DNA of 64,000 nucleotides, taken from Alishewanella jeotgali KCTC 22429 (lineage in GTDB: Bacteria; Pseudomonadota; Gammaproteobacteria; Enterobacterales; Alteromonadaceae). The notes beneath the pieces were generated by a model. It saw nothing but the letters and a program-made list of their open reading frames with translations. It did no database searches and was not told the origin of the DNA. Positions 16,663-25,900 of this stretch are shown piece by piece. The position numbers and the translations under genes were made by a program. The number at the start of each line of letters is the position of its first letter. The first letter of the stretch is position 1. Location of the stretch: the NCBI RefSeq assembly GCF_000245735.1, contig NZ_AHTH01000012.1, positions 20,610-84,609 of the forward strand, written 5' to 3'.

Positions 16663-17535
16663 ATGGTAAAAGCAATCGATATGAGCCTGGTTGAGCATGC
16701 GCTGCAGGGCTTTACCATTCCGCCACAACCCCAGGTACTGCGGCATATCCAGCAACAACTGAATGCTGCCGAACCGGACTTAAACCGTATTGCTTCGCTG
16801 ATTGCGCTGGATATCGGTATTGCCGGCTTTACGCTCAAGGTAGTCAACTCGGCCTACTTTGGGCTGCGCAATAAAATTACCTCGGTGGAGCAAGCCTGCC
16901 GCTATCTGGGATTAAACCGGGTAGTCATGCTGGTACGCAGTGTACTGCTGCGCTTTACGCTGGAAGAAGGCCGCCAGGATGAGTTTAGCCGCAAGCTCTG
17001 GACCAATGCCCTGCATACCGCCACCCTGGCGATGACACTGGCGAAACAGCTGAATTTTGATCAGCAGTGCCAGGACGATTGTTACTCACTGGGGCTATTT
17101 CGCAACGCCGGCATGGCACTGATTAGCCAACAGGCGCCGCAATATGCCACTGTGCTGCAGCAAGGTTTGCTGCAACAGCAGGCGGTCAGCAGTATTGAAG
17201 AGCAGCATTTTCATACCAGCCATGAAGTGCTGGGCTATCTGATTGCCGAATCCTGGGGTCTGACCCAGACACTGTGTAATATTATTGCCTATCACCACAG
17301 CCCGGCGCTGTTGCTGGAAACCGATAACCAAACCGAACATCAGCGCTTTGCCATTTTAAAAATTGCCGAATTTTTCAGTGGTGAAAGCCGGCAGCTGTTT
17401 CAGGTTAATCTGGATCCGGAATGGCAGCTGCATCAAAGCCGTATTCTGGATGTGCTGGAGCTGGAGCCGCTGCAATTACCGGAGCTGGCCGAGCTGTTGC
17501 ACCGCCAGGAACTGCGCACCATCTATAGCGTTTAA
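16663..17535 (+). CDS. HDOD domain protein
   Basis: 290 residues with an HDOD domain (about 15-215): PPQPQVLRHIQQQL, then IASLIALDIGIAGFTLKVVNSAYFG, then SVEQACRYLGLNRV, and the H-containing stretch TSHEVLGYLIAESW. HDOD proteins are HD-GYP relatives lacking the full metal-binding HD set and act as signalling scaffolds. GGGAG lies 8-9 nt upstream of the start. The C-terminal ~70 residues are helical with no output domain. Target unknown. Confidence 0.88.
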   Translation: MVKAIDMSLVEHALQGFTIPPQPQVLRHIQQQLNAAEPDLNRIASLIALDIGIAGFTLKVVNSAYFGLRNKITSVEQACRYLGLNRVVMLVRSVLLRFTLEEGRQDEFSRKLWTNALHTATLAMTLAKQLNFDQQCQDDCYSLGLFRNAGMALISQQAPQYATVLQQGLLQQQAVSSIEEQHFHTSHEVLGYLIAESWGLTQTLCNIIAYHHSPALLLETDNQTEHQRFAILKIAEFFSGESRQLFQVNLDPEWQLHQSRILDVLELEPLQLPELAELLHRQELRTIYSV

Positions 17536-17544
17536 GGCGGCTTT

Positions 17545-17715
17545 ATGGCCCACCACAAAACCACCCTGCCGCAAAAAATCTGCCCGGTGTGCCAGTTAGC
17601 TTTTAGCTGGCGCAAAAAGTGGCAGCGTAACTGGGATGACGTGCGCTACTGCTCCGAGCGCTGCCGCCGGCAACGCCAGCATGCGCACGCCACCTCGCCG
17701 CAAGACAGCAACTAA
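17545..17715 (+). CDS. Small Cys-rich DUF2256 protein
   Basis: 56 codons, ATG at 17545 to TAA at 17713-17715. The sequence shows a zinc-ribbon-like pair, CPVC near residue 13 and CSERC near residue 39, with the DUF2256 signature [16 protein letters not shown] between. It lies 9 bp after the HDOD stop and 21 bp before dusC, so all three probably share a transcript. Function unknown; nucleic-acid binding is plausible from the Cys pairs and basic charge. Confidence 0.85.
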   Translation: MAHHKTTLPQKICPVCQLAFSWRKKWQRNWDDVRYCSERCRRQRQHAHATSPQDSN

Positions 17716-17736
17716 ATGAAGCAAAACAGTAACTAA

Positions 17737-18675
17737 ATGAAAATCGTACTGGCCCCGATGGAGGGCGTGGTTGATCACCTGATGCGCGAAATGCTGACGC
17801 AAATTGGCGGCTATGACTTGTGTATTACCGAATTTGTGCGGGTGGTGGACCAAAAACTGCCGGCCCGGGTGTTTACCCGGCTGTGCCCGGAACTGCTGCA
17901 AGGTGGTAAAACCCGCGCCGGCACCCCGGTACGGGTGCAATTATTGGGGCAGGAACCACACTGGCTGGCCGAAAATGCAGCGCGGGCGGTGGAACTGGGC
18001 TCACCCGGCGTCGATCTGAATTTTGGTTGCCCGGCAAAAGCAGTGAATAAGAGCCGCGGCGGCGCCGTGCTGTTAAAAGAAACCGAGACCCTGTATCGGA
18101 TCGTAAAAGCCGTGCGCGACGCCGTACCGGCGCAGTTCCCGGTCAGCGCCAAAATTCGGCTCGGTTATGACGATACCAGTCTGGCGCTTGACAATGCTAA
18201 AGCCATTGCCGAGGCCGGCGCCAGCAGCCTGGCGATCCATGCCCGCACCAAAAGCGATGGGTACCGGCCACCGGCGTATTGGCCCTGGATTGCCAAAATA
18301 AAGCAGCAGGTAAAAATACCGCTGGTTGCTAATGGCGAGATCTGGAATGCCGAACAAGCGCTGCTCTGTCAGCAGCAAAGTCAATGCCAGGATATTATGC
18401 TTGGCCGCGGCGCGCTGGCGATGCCCAATCTGGCGCGGCATATCCGGGATCAGGCCGCTCCACTGCCCTGGCCAGAGGTGCTGGCGTTATTGATGCACTA
18501 TTCCGAATTTGAAATTGCCGGCGATAAAGGCAAATATTACGCTAACCGGGTAAAGCAATGGTTTAGTTACCTGAAACTGCAATACCCCGAGGCGCAGCAG
18601 TTATTTAGCCAGCTGCGCTTACTGACCAAAAGCCGGGATATTTTGCAGTTACTTGAGCAACAACGCAGCGACTAG
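17737..18675 (+). CDS. dusC: tRNA-dihydrouridine(16) synthase DusC
   Basis: 312-residue FMN-dependent TIM-barrel enzyme that reduces U16 of tRNA. Family markers are LAPMEGVVDHLMRE at the start, LNFGCPAKAVNKSRGGAVLL with the catalytic Cys, IHARTK, and LVANGEIW. MEGVVDH and the short C-terminal helical domain fit DusC rather than DusA or DusB. The borosin methyltransferase gene follows after 8 bp, so dusC transcription may feed the RiPP genes. Confidence 0.93.
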   Translation: MKIVLAPMEGVVDHLMREMLTQIGGYDLCITEFVRVVDQKLPARVFTRLCPELLQGGKTRAGTPVRVQLLGQEPHWLAENAARAVELGSPGVDLNFGCPAKAVNKSRGGAVLLKETETLYRIVKAVRDAVPAQFPVSAKIRLGYDDTSLALDNAKAIAEAGASSLAIHARTKSDGYRPPAYWPWIAKIKQQVKIPLVANGEIWNAEQALLCQQQSQCQDIMLGRGALAMPNLARHIRDQAAPLPWPEVLALLMHYSEFEIAGDKGKYYANRVKQWFSYLKLQYPEAQQLFSQLRLLTKSRDILQLLEQQRSD

Positions 18676-18683
18676 GAGACCAC

Positions 18684-19481
18684 ATGACGCAGGGCAGTCT
18701 GATTTGCCTGGGTACCGGCATTATGCTGGGTGCCCATCTGGACCCGCTTAGCCGCAACTATATCGCTGCTGCCGATGTGGTCTTTGTGCTAATGGCCGAT
18801 GCGTTAACCGAGCAATGGTTACTGGAGATGCACCCGGACGCCCGCTCACTGCAGCCTTATTATCATCAGGGGCCTTCACGCCAGCATAGCTATCAGCTAA
18901 TGGTTGAGGCGATGCTGGCTGAAGTCGCGGCCGGTAAGAAGGTGGTTGGCGCCTTTTATGGTCATCCGGGGGTCTTTGCCTGGGTACCGCATCAGGCAGT
19001 GAAGCAGGCACAGCAACAAGGCTATTTTAGCCGGATGCTACCGGCGATCTCAGCCGAAGACTGTCTGTATGCCGATCTGGGGATTGATCCGGGCCGCTAT
19101 GGTTGCCAGCTGTACGAATGCAGCCAGTTTATGTTTTATCAGCGCACTATCGATACCGCCGCCTACCTTATTTTATGGCAACTGGGTGTTGCCGGCGACC
19201 GCAGTCTGGCACGCTTTGCCACCCCCGGCCAATACCGGCAGCTGTTAAGCGACTATTTATGCCGTTTTTATCCGCCGGCACATCAGGTTACCCTGTATGA
19301 AGCGGCCAGCCTGCCGACCCAGCAAGCCCGCATTGAGCATTTGCCTCTATCAGAGCTGGCACAGGCCACTGTCAGCGGTAAAACCACACTGGTGATCCCG
19401 CCCTGCAGCGCGCTACAGGCCAATACGGAACTGCTGCAACAATTGGCCGCACTGGATCAGACAACAGATGTTAGCCGTTAA
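18684..19481 (+). CDS. Borosin-type peptide backbone alpha-N-methyltransferase (SonM-like)
   Basis: 265 residues of the tetrapyrrole-methylase (class III SAM) fold. Segments LICLGTGIMLGAHLDPLSR, YGHPGVFAWVPH, ISAEDCLYADLGIDPG and YECSQFMFY match, from memory, the split-borosin methyltransferase SonM of Shewanella far better than CobA/CysG-type enzymes. The Tyr59-60, Arg66 and Tyr70 cluster sits where SonM and OphMA have their catalytic Tyr/Arg/Tyr. Such enzymes methylate backbone amides of a separate precursor peptide. Starts 8 bp after dusC and overlaps the GNAT gene by 14 bp. A SonA-like precursor follows at 20105. Confidence 0.88.
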   Translation: MTQGSLICLGTGIMLGAHLDPLSRNYIAAADVVFVLMADALTEQWLLEMHPDARSLQPYYHQGPSRQHSYQLMVEAMLAEVAAGKKVVGAFYGHPGVFAWVPHQAVKQAQQQGYFSRMLPAISAEDCLYADLGIDPGRYGCQLYECSQFMFYQRTIDTAAYLILWQLGVAGDRSLARFATPGQYRQLLSDYLCRFYPPAHQVTLYEAASLPTQQARIEHLPLSELAQATVSGKTTLVIPPCSALQANTELLQQLAALDQTTDVSR

Positions 19482-20028
19482 CGGCACCAGCCAACCCGGC
19501 CTGACGTTACAGGCTCTTGACCCTGCGGCCGAGCCACTATTTCTGGCGTTATTTTGCGAACCCCAGGTAATGCGGCATATCGGTCCGGCACTAAGCATAA
19601 CGCAGGCGCGGGCGCGTTTTAATACGCTGCTACAGCACCTGCAGCAGCCTGCCTCTTTGCCTGTGACCACAGCGACAACCACCAGCTGGCCGGCAGCGTA
19701 TTTTCAGGTACAACTGGCCGGAGTGGGCGCTATCGGGCTGGCGATGTTATTACCGGGCGCCAATGTCAGCGAGGCTGAGCTTGGCCGTATGTTGTTACCT
19801 GCCTGGCAACAGCAGGGGCTCGGCACCCAACTTAGCCGATTGTTGATTGCGCAGGCCGGGAGTCTGGGCGGAATTGAAACCCTGAGCAAAAGGATCCAGC
19901 AGCAAAATCTCGCCGCCCTGCATTCGGCAGCCAAGCTGGGGTTTAAGGTCAGTGCCGAACTAGCGGATGGTTTTTTACGGCTAAGCCGGCCACTTAAGCT
20001 GAACCCGGCGGAAGAATCCCGAAAATAA
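19468..20028 (+). CDS. GNAT-family N-acetyltransferase in the borosin cluster
   Basis: 186 residues with the RimJ/RimL-type GNAT layout. An N-terminal part resembles FCEPQVMRHIGPALS, and the acetyl-CoA loop is in LLPAWQQQGLGTQLSRLLI, followed by KRIQQQNLAALHSAAKLGF, the usual family ending. Its start lies inside the methyltransferase gene (14-bp overlap), so it is translationally coupled to it. It may acetylate the matured peptide, or protect the host; both are inference from position. Confidence 0.85.
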   Translation: MLAVNGTSQPGLTLQALDPAAEPLFLALFCEPQVMRHIGPALSITQARARFNTLLQHLQQPASLPVTTATTTSWPAAYFQVQLAGVGAIGLAMLLPGANVSEAELGRMLLPAWQQQGLGTQLSRLLIAQAGSLGGIETLSKRIQQQNLAALHSAAKLGFKVSAELADGFLRLSRPLKLNPAEESRK

Positions 20029-20041
20029 AACCAAAGGCCCC

Positions 20042-20070
20042 TTGCTGCTGTCATAAAAACTGCCTACATT
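20042..20070 (+). promoter_or_regulatory. Predicted sigma-70 promoter for the borosin precursor gene
   Basis: TTGCTG - 17 nt - TACATT, placed 35 bp before the precursor ATG and just after the GNAT stop. The spacing is ideal; the hexamers match at 4 and 4 of 6 positions. A separate promoter would let the precursor be made in excess over the enzyme. Confidence 0.5.
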
Positions 20071-20104
20071 AGGCATATCGACTTTTAATTACCGAGCCCT
20101 GCTA

Positions 20105-20365
20105 ATGCCTTCTTTATCCGAGCAACTACTAAGCCTGGCACTTACGCCGGTCTGGCAACCCAGCGTCGAATCCGATAATGCTGCGCTACTGGCTACGCTT
20201 AATACGGCAGAGCAGGCATTATTGCGGGAAAAGATTATCTGTTTTGTACTCACACCAGAGCCAGAAGAGCCCGAAAAACCAGAGCAACCTGAACCTGATA
20301 AACCAGAACCTGATGAAGAGAAGTTGACGATTGCTGCTGTATCGGTGATGCGGCGCGCAGGGTAA
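20105..20365 (+). CDS. Putative split-borosin precursor peptide (SonA-like)
   Basis: 86 residues in three parts. Residues 4-43 form a small helical region (ALLATLNTAEQALLREK) resembling the borosin-binding domain of SonA, including the LT-x-EQ-like turn. Residues 50-72 are an acidic Pro/Glu linker. Residues 73-86 (KLTIAAVSVMRRAG) are a hydrophobic beta-branched C terminus in the position of a core peptide. It follows a SonM-like enzyme in the same direction and has its own promoter. The ribosome site is weak (GAG). The diguanylate cyclase gene starts 12 bp after its stop. Modified residues cannot be read from sequence. Confidence 0.72.
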   Translation: MPSLSEQLLSLALTPVWQPSVESDNAALLATLNTAEQALLREKIICFVLTPEPEEPEKPEQPEPDKPEPDEEKLTIAAVSVMRRAG

Positions 20366-20377
20366 ACAGGGTCGATA

Positions 20378-22129
20378 ATGACGCTCGCTAAGGCGATACT
20401 CTCAGCTCTGTTTAGTTTGGTGGTTCTATCAGTACAGGCTAACGTAAACAGTATTTCAGAACAGCTCAGAGAGCTTGATGAGCTGCGCCTGAAAAATCGT
20501 ACTGAGTTTACTGACAGGCTTGCCTCTTTGAAAGCGAGCACAAATGATCAGCAAATTAGCGAGCATGACAAACATAAACTTTCACTATTATCAGCATGGG
20601 ATCTGGTAATAAAAGGCGACTTCAATCAAGCGCTCCAACTTGCTGAAGGAATTGAACAGCGCGCAGATAGACAACTGGCCATTAGAGCTTCGAGTTTAAT
20701 TGTAAATATTCATACCCTTAGTTTTAAGTATATCGACGCCTTTGCTGGCGTTGAGAAACTGCTCAGTTATGCTGTATCGATAAACGATGAGCATCTTTAC
20801 TATCAGACTATCGGGCAAGTCATTCTGCTTTACAGCAAAATTGAGCGTTATGAGCAGATCCAACAATTAATTAGCCATGGTTTAAAGATTACCCGCGATA
20901 CGACTCTGCGCTGTCGTCTCCAGGCACTGGGATTACAAAGCCTGTATCACTCAGTGCCTTTTAATGAATATCAACAGACATTTAATGAGATAAGTGAATT
21001 ATGCGAGGCCACTACAGAGGCAATGTTTAATTTACTAATTATCCGCAACCATATGTTCTATTTACTGGAACAACAGCAAGCCGCTGCTGCCCTGGCGTTT
21101 TATCAGCAGTATTATTCTCAGGTTGAACAGATTAATTATCCGATTTTAACCGCCGGTTTTAACGCCGCCGCCGCAGAAGCGCTTTTACAACAGGGCGAGT
21201 TGGCTGCAGCCAGTGAGCTGGCGCAGCGCGCTGAGCAAAGTTTACCGGGTGATCGGAATGACCCGGCGGTGCTGAGTACCTACCGGGTACTAACGCTGCT
21301 GGCGCAGGCGGAGCGTAACTTTGACAACCTGCTGCGTTATAGCGAAAAACGCCGTGATACCGAGCTGGCGATTGCCAGAGAAAAAGCCTCGCAGCAATTG
21401 GCTTACCAGCTGGCCAGTGGCGAAGCCCGTCTGAAAGAGCAACGGATCCAGCTATTGGATAAAGATAATGAACTGCTTACGCTGGAACGTAATTTATATC
21501 AGCAGCAGGCGGAAAATCGCTATTTAATGCTATTACTGATTGGTAGCCTGAGTTTAATCCTTGGCTTACTGACCTACCGTGGCCTGACCCGCAGTAAGCG
21601 TTATCGCAAAATGGCCGAGTTTGACCAACTTACCGGCATTAGCAACCGTTATCATTTTACTGAGCAGGCGCAGCGGGAAATTGCCCATTGTATCCGGGCG
21701 CAGCGGCCGGTAGCGCTGATCCTGTTTGATTTGGACCACTTTAAACAAATTAATGACCGCTTTGGTCATGCCGCCGGCGACTGGACCTTGCAACAAGTGG
21801 TGCTAAGTTGCCGCAACTTTATCCGGCATAGCGATATTTTTGGCCGTATTGGTGGCGAAGAGTTTGTGATCCTGCTGACAGACTGCACGGCCGAGCAGGC
21901 GGTGATGCTGGCTGATATTTGTCGTACCGCACTGGCAGATATTGATACCAGTGGTTATCAGCCAAAATTTAAGGTTACGGCCAGCTTTGGCATTAGCGAC
22001 AGTCAGCAGGCGGGTTATGATCTCAGTGCCTTGCTGGCAGCTGCCGATGCAGCTATGTATCAGGCCAAACAGCAGGGACGTAATCAGGTGTACTGCCCCG
22101 CCACAGCGGACGGGGCCAGGGCGTGTTGA
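20378..22129 (+). CDS. Membrane diguanylate cyclase with N-terminal TPR-like sensor
   Basis: 583 residues: signal peptide (about 1-22), a helical TPR-like periplasmic region (about 30-350), a coiled-coil stretch, one membrane helix near 385-402 (LMLLLIGSLSLILGLLTY), and a C-terminal GGDEF domain. The active site is intact as GGEEF, with substrate-binding DLDHFKQIND before it. It synthesises c-di-GMP. No obvious RxxD inhibitory site precedes GGEEF. The start lies 12 bp after the precursor stop, so it could be translated from the same mRNA. Confidence 0.9.
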   Translation: MTLAKAILSALFSLVVLSVQANVNSISEQLRELDELRLKNRTEFTDRLASLKASTNDQQISEHDKHKLSLLSAWDLVIKGDFNQALQLAEGIEQRADRQLAIRASSLIVNIHTLSFKYIDAFAGVEKLLSYAVSINDEHLYYQTIGQVILLYSKIERYEQIQQLISHGLKITRDTTLRCRLQALGLQSLYHSVPFNEYQQTFNEISELCEATTEAMFNLLIIRNHMFYLLEQQQAAAALAFYQQYYSQVEQINYPILTAGFNAAAAEALLQQGELAAASELAQRAEQSLPGDRNDPAVLSTYRVLTLLAQAERNFDNLLRYSEKRRDTELAIAREKASQQLAYQLASGEARLKEQRIQLLDKDNELLTLERNLYQQQAENRYLMLLLIGSLSLILGLLTYRGLTRSKRYRKMAEFDQLTGISNRYHFTEQAQREIAHCIRAQRPVALILFDLDHFKQINDRFGHAAGDWTLQQVVLSCRNFIRHSDIFGRIGGEEFVILLTDCTAEQAVMLADICRTALADIDTSGYQPKFKVTASFGISDSQQAGYDLSALLAAADAAMYQAKQQGRNQVYCPATADGARAC

Positions 22130-22165
22130 TGTTTGCTGCTTGTTTTTGCAGCTATCAACACGCCC
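22119..22165. terminator. Bidirectional terminator-like hairpin between the GGDEF gene and tdh
   Basis: A 12-bp inverted repeat GGGCGTGTTGAT / ATCAACACGCCC with an internal smaller stem overlaps the GGDEF stop codon and precedes the convergent tdh stop. No long T run follows, so efficiency is uncertain. Confidence 0.55.
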
Positions 22166-22185
22166 TCGTTAAAACCAGCCTTAGC

Positions 22186-23211
22186 TTAAGACCAGTTTAG
22201 GATCACCTTACCCGACTGGCCTGAGCACATAATCTCAAAGCCTTCTTGATAGTTTTCCATTGGCATTTCGTGGGTAATAATCGGGCTTAAATCCAGACCA
22301 GACTGAATTAAGCTCGCCATCTTATACCAGGTTTCAAACATTTCCCGGCCGTAAATGCCTTTAATTACCAGGCCTTTAAAGATGACCTTATTCCAGTCAA
22401 TCGCCATGGTCGACGGCGGAATGCCCAGCATCGCAATCTTACCGCCATGGTTCATGGTATCCAGCATGCTGTTAAAGGCTGCCGGTACGCCAGACATCTC
22501 CAACCCAACATCAAAGCCCTCGGTCATGCCCAGCTCCTGCATCACGTCTTTCAGGTTCTGTTTGCTGACATCAACGGCGCGTCTGGCGCCCATTTTTAGC
22601 GCCAGCTCAAGCCGGTACGGGTTAACGTCTGTTACCACCACATGCCGGGCACCAACATGGCGCGCTACCGCGGCTGCCATAATACCGATAGGGCCGGCCC
22701 CGGTGATCAGCACATCTTCACCCACCAGATCAAAAGACAGGGCGGTATGTACGGCATTGCCAAAGGGGTCAAAGATCGCCGCGATATTATCCGGGATATT
22801 GTCCGGCAGCTTAAAGGCGTTATAAGCCGGGATCACCAGATATTCAGCAAAAGAGCCGGTACGGTTTACCCCTACGCCAATGGTATTACGGCATAAATGC
22901 ACGCGGCCGGCGCGGCAGTTACGGCAGTAGCCGCAGGTAATATGGCCTTCGCCGGAGACACGGTCACCCACTTTAAAGCCGCGCACTTCTGAGCCCATGC
23001 CTTCAATGACGCCGACATATTCATGACCAACCACCATGCCATGCGGAATGGTATTTTGCGCCCATTCATCCCATTTGTAGATATGCACGTCTGTGCCACA
23101 GATGGCGGTTTTTTTAATCCGGATCAGCACATCGTTTGGCCCCACTTCCGGTTTCTCAACCTCGGTTTGCCAGATGCCCGGTTCTGCTTTTAATTTTGCT
23201 AATGCTTTCAT
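22186..23211 (-). CDS. tdh: L-threonine 3-dehydrogenase
   Basis: 341-residue zinc-dependent medium-chain dehydrogenase oxidising L-threonine to 2-amino-3-ketobutyrate with NAD+. Catalytic zinc residues are in [13 protein letters not shown] and GHEYVG. The structural zinc Cys set is [15 protein letters not shown]. The NAD-binding motif is [15 protein letters not shown]. It is 14 bp downstream of kbl, giving the kbl-tdh operon that turns threonine into glycine and acetyl-CoA. Confidence 0.97.
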   Translation of the reverse strand: MKALAKLKAEPGIWQTEVEKPEVGPNDVLIRIKKTAICGTDVHIYKWDEWAQNTIPHGMVVGHEYVGVIEGMGSEVRGFKVGDRVSGEGHITCGYCRNCRAGRVHLCRNTIGVGVNRTGSFAEYLVIPAYNAFKLPDNIPDNIAAIFDPFGNAVHTALSFDLVGEDVLITGAGPIGIMAAAVARHVGARHVVVTDVNPYRLELALKMGARRAVDVSKQNLKDVMQELGMTEGFDVGLEMSGVPAAFNSMLDTMNHGGKIAMLGIPPSTMAIDWNKVIFKGLVIKGIYGREMFETWYKMASLIQSGLDLSPIITHEMPMENYQEGFEIMCSGQSGKVILNWS

Positions 23212-23225
23212 TATTACGCCCCGCC

Positions 23226-24422
23226 TTATGCGATCACGCCCATGTCTTTACCAATGCGGATAAAGGCCGCAATGGCTTTATCCAGCTGCTCTTTTGTATG
23301 TGCCGCCGAAATCTGGGTGCGGATCCGCGCCTGCCCTTTCGGTACCACCGGAAAGGAGAAGCCAACCACATAGATGCCCTCGGCCAGCATGCGTTTCGCC
23401 ATTTCGGCGGCCACCTTGGCATCACCCAGCATCACCGGAATAATGGCATGATCTTTACCGGCCAGCGTAAAGCCGGCGGCCGTCATCTGCTCGCGGAAAT
23501 AATTGGCGTTTTGCCACAGCTTTTCCCGCAGCGCGCCGCCCTGCTCCAGCATCTCCAGCACCTTGATTGACGCAGTAACAATAGAAGGCGCTAACGAGTT
23601 CGAGAACAGATAAGGCCGTGAACGCTGCCGCAGCCATTCGATAATTTCTTTTTTACCTGAGGTATAACCACCGGAGGCACCGCCCAGCGCCTTGCCCAGG
23701 GTACCGGTAATAATATCGACTCTGTCCATCACCTCACAGTATTCGTGGGTACCACGGCCATTTTTACCCACAAAACCCACGGCATGGCTATCGTCAACCA
23801 TTACCATGGCGTTGTATTTATCGGCCAGATCACACACCGCTTTTAAGTCGGCAATCACGCCATCCATCGAGAACACGCCATCAGTGGCAATCAGCTTAAA
23901 ACGGGCGCCATCGGCATCGGCCTGCTGCAGCTGGGCTTCCAGCTCGGCCATATTGTTATTGGCATAACGGTAGCGTTTGGCTTTACACAGCCGCACGCCG
24001 TCAATAATAGAGGCATGATTCAGTGCATCCGAGATCACCGCATCTTCAGCACCGAGGATGGTTTCAAACAAACCGCCATTGGCATCAAAGCAGGAAGAGT
24101 ACAGGATGGTATCTTCGGTACCTAAAAAGGCACTGATTTTCGCTTCCAGCTGTTTATGGATATCCTGGGTACCACAGATAAACCGCACTGAGGCGACACC
24201 AAAGCCGTGGCTTTGCAGGCCCTGCTGCGCGACAGCAATCAGTTCGGGGTTATTGGCCAGGCCCAGATAGTTATTGGCACAAAAGTTTAGTACCTGCTCG
24301 CTGCCAACGGTAACGCTGGCTTGTTGTTGTGAGCTGATAATACGTTCTGCTTTGTACAGACCTTCTGCTTTCACCTCTTCGATTTGTTGTTGTAGATGGT
24401 GCAGAAAAGCGCCATTGCGCAT
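23226..24422 (-). CDS. kbl: Glycine C-acetyltransferase (2-amino-3-ketobutyrate CoA ligase)
   Basis: 398-residue PLP enzyme of the alpha-oxoamine synthase family. It cleaves 2-amino-3-ketobutyrate with CoA to glycine and acetyl-CoA. The PLP lysine is in [13 protein letters not shown]; other markers are [15 protein letters not shown] and [17 protein letters not shown]. First gene of the kbl-tdh operon. The 127 bp upstream of the start contain no further gene. Confidence 0.97.
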   Translation of the reverse strand: MRNGAFLHHLQQQIEEVKAEGLYKAERIISSQQQASVTVGSEQVLNFCANNYLGLANNPELIAVAQQGLQSHGFGVASVRFICGTQDIHKQLEAKISAFLGTEDTILYSSCFDANGGLFETILGAEDAVISDALNHASIIDGVRLCKAKRYRYANNNMAELEAQLQQADADGARFKLIATDGVFSMDGVIADLKAVCDLADKYNAMVMVDDSHAVGFVGKNGRGTHEYCEVMDRVDIITGTLGKALGGASGGYTSGKKEIIEWLRQRSRPYLFSNSLAPSIVTASIKVLEMLEQGGALREKLWQNANYFREQMTAAGFTLAGKDHAIIPVMLGDAKVAAEMAKRMLAEGIYVVGFSFPVVPKGQARIRTQISAAHTKEQLDKAIAAFIRIGKDMGVIA

Positions 24423-24515
24423 AAAGCCTCCTCTGGCAATGTAGGCGGGTAAGTTGATTTGACGCGCTATTGTACTTTTTAGCGGCCCTTGCTGCAGCGA
24501 TTATACCGAAGATTA

Positions 24516-24535
24516 GCGGGGCTTGCCTGCCCCGC
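24516..24535. terminator. Hairpin between tetR-type gene and kbl
   Basis: A 7-bp stem GCGGGGC / GCCCCGC with a 6-nt loop lies 15 bp beyond the TetR-type stop. No proper U tract follows on either strand, so this is only a possible terminator. Confidence 0.4.
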
Positions 24536-24549
24536 TTGTAAAGAATTGG

Positions 24550-25221
24550 CTACAAATCGGCCGCTGCCTGATCTGTTCCGACCAGCTGACTATAGTAGTG
24601 CTGCAGTTGCAGCATATCGGCGCGGGCGGCAGCGGTGGCATAGGGCTTAAATAACAGCAGTACTTTTAGTACGCCACGGTACAGGTTGGCCTGATTCACT
24701 TCAGCCTGTGGCGCCTGGGTTTTCAGATAGCTGATCCAAAAGGTAACCAGCAGTTTGATATTGTGCGCCAGATCGCGGATATCGGCTTCATCAACTGCGA
24801 TGACGCCCTGGGCTTTTAAGGCTTTAATTACCGTCATCACCCGCGCCAGTACGCCCTGCTGCACCTGCAGGTAATCCTGTTGCAACGCCGGATCCCGTGA
24901 CAGGATATCCGGCAGATTGGCGTAGAAAAAATGAAACCGCCACATCAGCTCAAATACGATATCCAGATAATCAGTCAGGGCATCCAGCGGCTTGGCCTGG
25001 GCTGAAGGCGGTTTAATCCGGGTTTCCAGCAGCTTGGTATATTCACGGAAAATATGCCGGATAATGTCTTCTTTATTGCGGAAGTGGTAATACAGGTTGC
25101 CGGGGCTGATGCCCAGATGGGCTGCAATATGGTTAGTGGTAACCTGACGCTCACCAACCTCATTAAATAACGCAATACTGGCTTGAATAATCCGGTCTTT
25201 GGTTCTGAGCTTCTTTTCCAT
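24550..25221 (-). CDS. TetR/AcrR family transcriptional regulator
   Basis: 223 residues. The N-terminal HTH is clear: RIIQASIALFNEVGERQVTTNHIAAHLGIS, then PGNLYYHFRNKEDIIRHIF. The C-terminal ligand-binding half is helical and unassigned (a family type known as TetR_C-like with WRFHFFYANLPDIL). It is divergent from coaD across about 107 bp, so it could regulate itself from that gap. Neighbouring genes give no hint of a ligand. Confidence 0.9.
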   Translation of the reverse strand: MEKKLRTKDRIIQASIALFNEVGERQVTTNHIAAHLGISPGNLYYHFRNKEDIIRHIFREYTKLLETRIKPPSAQAKPLDALTDYLDIVFELMWRFHFFYANLPDILSRDPALQQDYLQVQQGVLARVMTVIKALKAQGVIAVDEADIRDLAHNIKLLVTFWISYLKTQAPQAEVNQANLYRGVLKVLLLFKPYATAAARADMLQLQHYYSQLVGTDQAAADL

Positions 25222-25313
25222 TGCGAACTGCAGGCTTCTTTTTTTAGGCGGTTATTTTGCTATAGTAACGCCAAATTGACGTTAAATGCCAGCAAGCTCT
25301 GCGCTGGCCCTGA

Positions 25314-25814
<501 letters not shown>

Positions 25815-25860
25815 TCACGCTTAGCCGCGTTTAACAGTATGTGGTAGCCATCAAACGCAA

Positions 25861-25882
25861 AACGGCAGCCGAGGCTGCCGTT
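25861..25882 (-). terminator. Terminator between coaD and the SapC-family gene
   Basis: A perfect 9-bp stem AACGGCAGC / GCTGCCGTT with a 4-nt loop lies between the convergent stops. On the minus strand it is followed by TTGCG after GTTTT, so it mainly serves the SapC-family gene. Confidence 0.75.
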
Positions 25883-25900
25883 GCTGTTTGCCGATAACGC

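Noticed and set aside
18684..19481. Siroheme/cobalamin (tetrapyrrole) methyltransferase assignment
   Set aside because: Same fold, but the segments match split-borosin enzymes better and no tetrapyrrole genes are near.
20089..20541. 150-codon Ser-rich frame antisense to the borosin precursor and GGDEF start
   Set aside because: Serine/glycine runs mirror the Pro/Glu linker codons; no start signals, and it conflicts with two sense genes.
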